Shown: positions 5,060 through 5,251 of the stretch, piece after piece | Layout: every line of letters begins with the position of its first letter | How positions within the stretch are numbered: position 1 is the stretch's first letter | NCBI GenBank assembly: GCA_943328365.2 | Contig: CALPZT020000153.1 | Span: 1-5,251 of the forward strand | Direction: 5' to 3' | From: Bifidobacterium breve | GTDB lineage: Bacteria; Actinomycetota; Actinomycetes; S36-B12 | Length of the DNA: 5,251 nt | Translations under genes and position numbers: made by a program | The notes under the pieces: model-generated | Databases searched by the model: none | Told to the model about the DNA's origin: nothing | What the model saw: only the letters and a program-made list of their open reading frames with translations

Positions 5060-5175
5060 CGGACGCGACTGCCAAGGTGAGCGGTGGCCTGAAGAAAATC
5101 GTCGTGGAGCTCGGCGGCGATGCTGTTTCAGAGTTCGGCCGGTGGACGTACGAGACTGTCGCTGACCGCGACTGA
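5041..5175 (+). pseudogene. Coding-like C-terminal fragment, weakly sulfatase-like
   Basis: A plus-strand frame, open from 5017 to the TGA at 5173-5175, becomes protein-like from about 5041. It contains Pro-Pro-Tyr-Pro-Ser-Asp, then Val-Ser-Gly-Gly-Leu-Lys-Lys-Ile-Val-Val-Glu-Leu (from the GTG at 5077) and an acidic, aromatic tail ending Ala-Asp-Arg-Asp. The G-x-[LI]-x-K-[VI]-x-[VIF]-[DE]-[LV] pattern is reminiscent of the last beta strand of arylsulfatases, but the match is short and from memory. No start or ribosome binding site is convincing, and the N-terminal bulk of any such gene is missing. It begins where the oppositely oriented anti-sigma remnant ends, so the two look like debris joined at a breakpoint near 5040-5060. 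A short real ORF from GTG 5077 (32 residues) cannot be excluded. Confidence 0.25.
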
Positions 5176-5251
5176 TCGTGCCACCGTCACCGTCCGAGTG
5201 AGGTTATCGAGACGTGATCGAGCGGGAGCGCACGCGGTGAGGTGCTGCGAT

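Noticed and set aside
5176..5251. Start of another gene at the right edge
   Set aside because: Short GTG-initiated frames end within a few codons, and neither strand shows a ribosome binding site with a protein-like reading.

Overview
The window looks like chromosomal DNA from a high-GC Gram-positive bacterium (Actinomycetota). It is GC-rich throughout, and all five intact or partial genes with a readable N terminus encode exported products: three with Sec-type signal peptides and two with lipoprotein signals. The gene families (DUF305 lipoprotein, BNR-repeat lipoprotein, TAP-type secreted alpha/beta hydrolase, RskA-like anti-sigma fragment) are typical of that phylum. The genus cannot be told from the sequence.

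Left part (1-2024): a divergent locus. A secreted protein of unknown function runs off the left edge on the minus strand (start at 138). A 324-bp divergent intergenic region separates it from a plus-strand pair: a DUF305 lipoprotein (463-1068) and, 41 bp later, a BNR/Asp-box beta-propeller lipoprotein (1110-2024), probably one operon. The intergenic region holds two copies of a 19-bp element that match at 16 of 19 positions. They lie exactly 110 bp apart, and each is built as an 11-bp-period tandem repeat. Read on the minus strand they resemble, from memory, the tandem box reported for the copper-responsive regulator CopR of Corynebacterium glutamicum. DUF305 proteins include the cyanobacterial copper-binding protein CopM, and this one carries a His/Met-rich insert. 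The most coherent reading is therefore a copper- (or silver-) responsive cell-surface module, which is an inference.

Middle (2025-4116): a short convergent intergenic region holds a very long imperfect hairpin (about 2068-2175), probably a bidirectional terminator. The minus-strand gene 2179-4116 encodes a secreted serine hydrolase of the tripeptidyl-aminopeptidase-like (TAP) type. It has a complete Ser-Asp-His triad, ten cysteines in the mature protein and a beta-rich C-terminal extension.

Right part (4117-5251): a 190-bp divergent region with several inverted and direct repeats precedes a small secreted orphan protein (4307-4852) that I do not recognise. After it lie a possible terminator and what looks like gene debris. 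On the minus strand is the C-terminal part of an RskA-like anti-sigma factor that appears to lack a segment near its end. It abuts, back to back, a short plus-strand coding-like fragment that weakly resembles a sulfatase C terminus. I see nothing interpretable in 5176-5251. There is no tRNA, rRNA, CRISPR array, transposase or phage gene.
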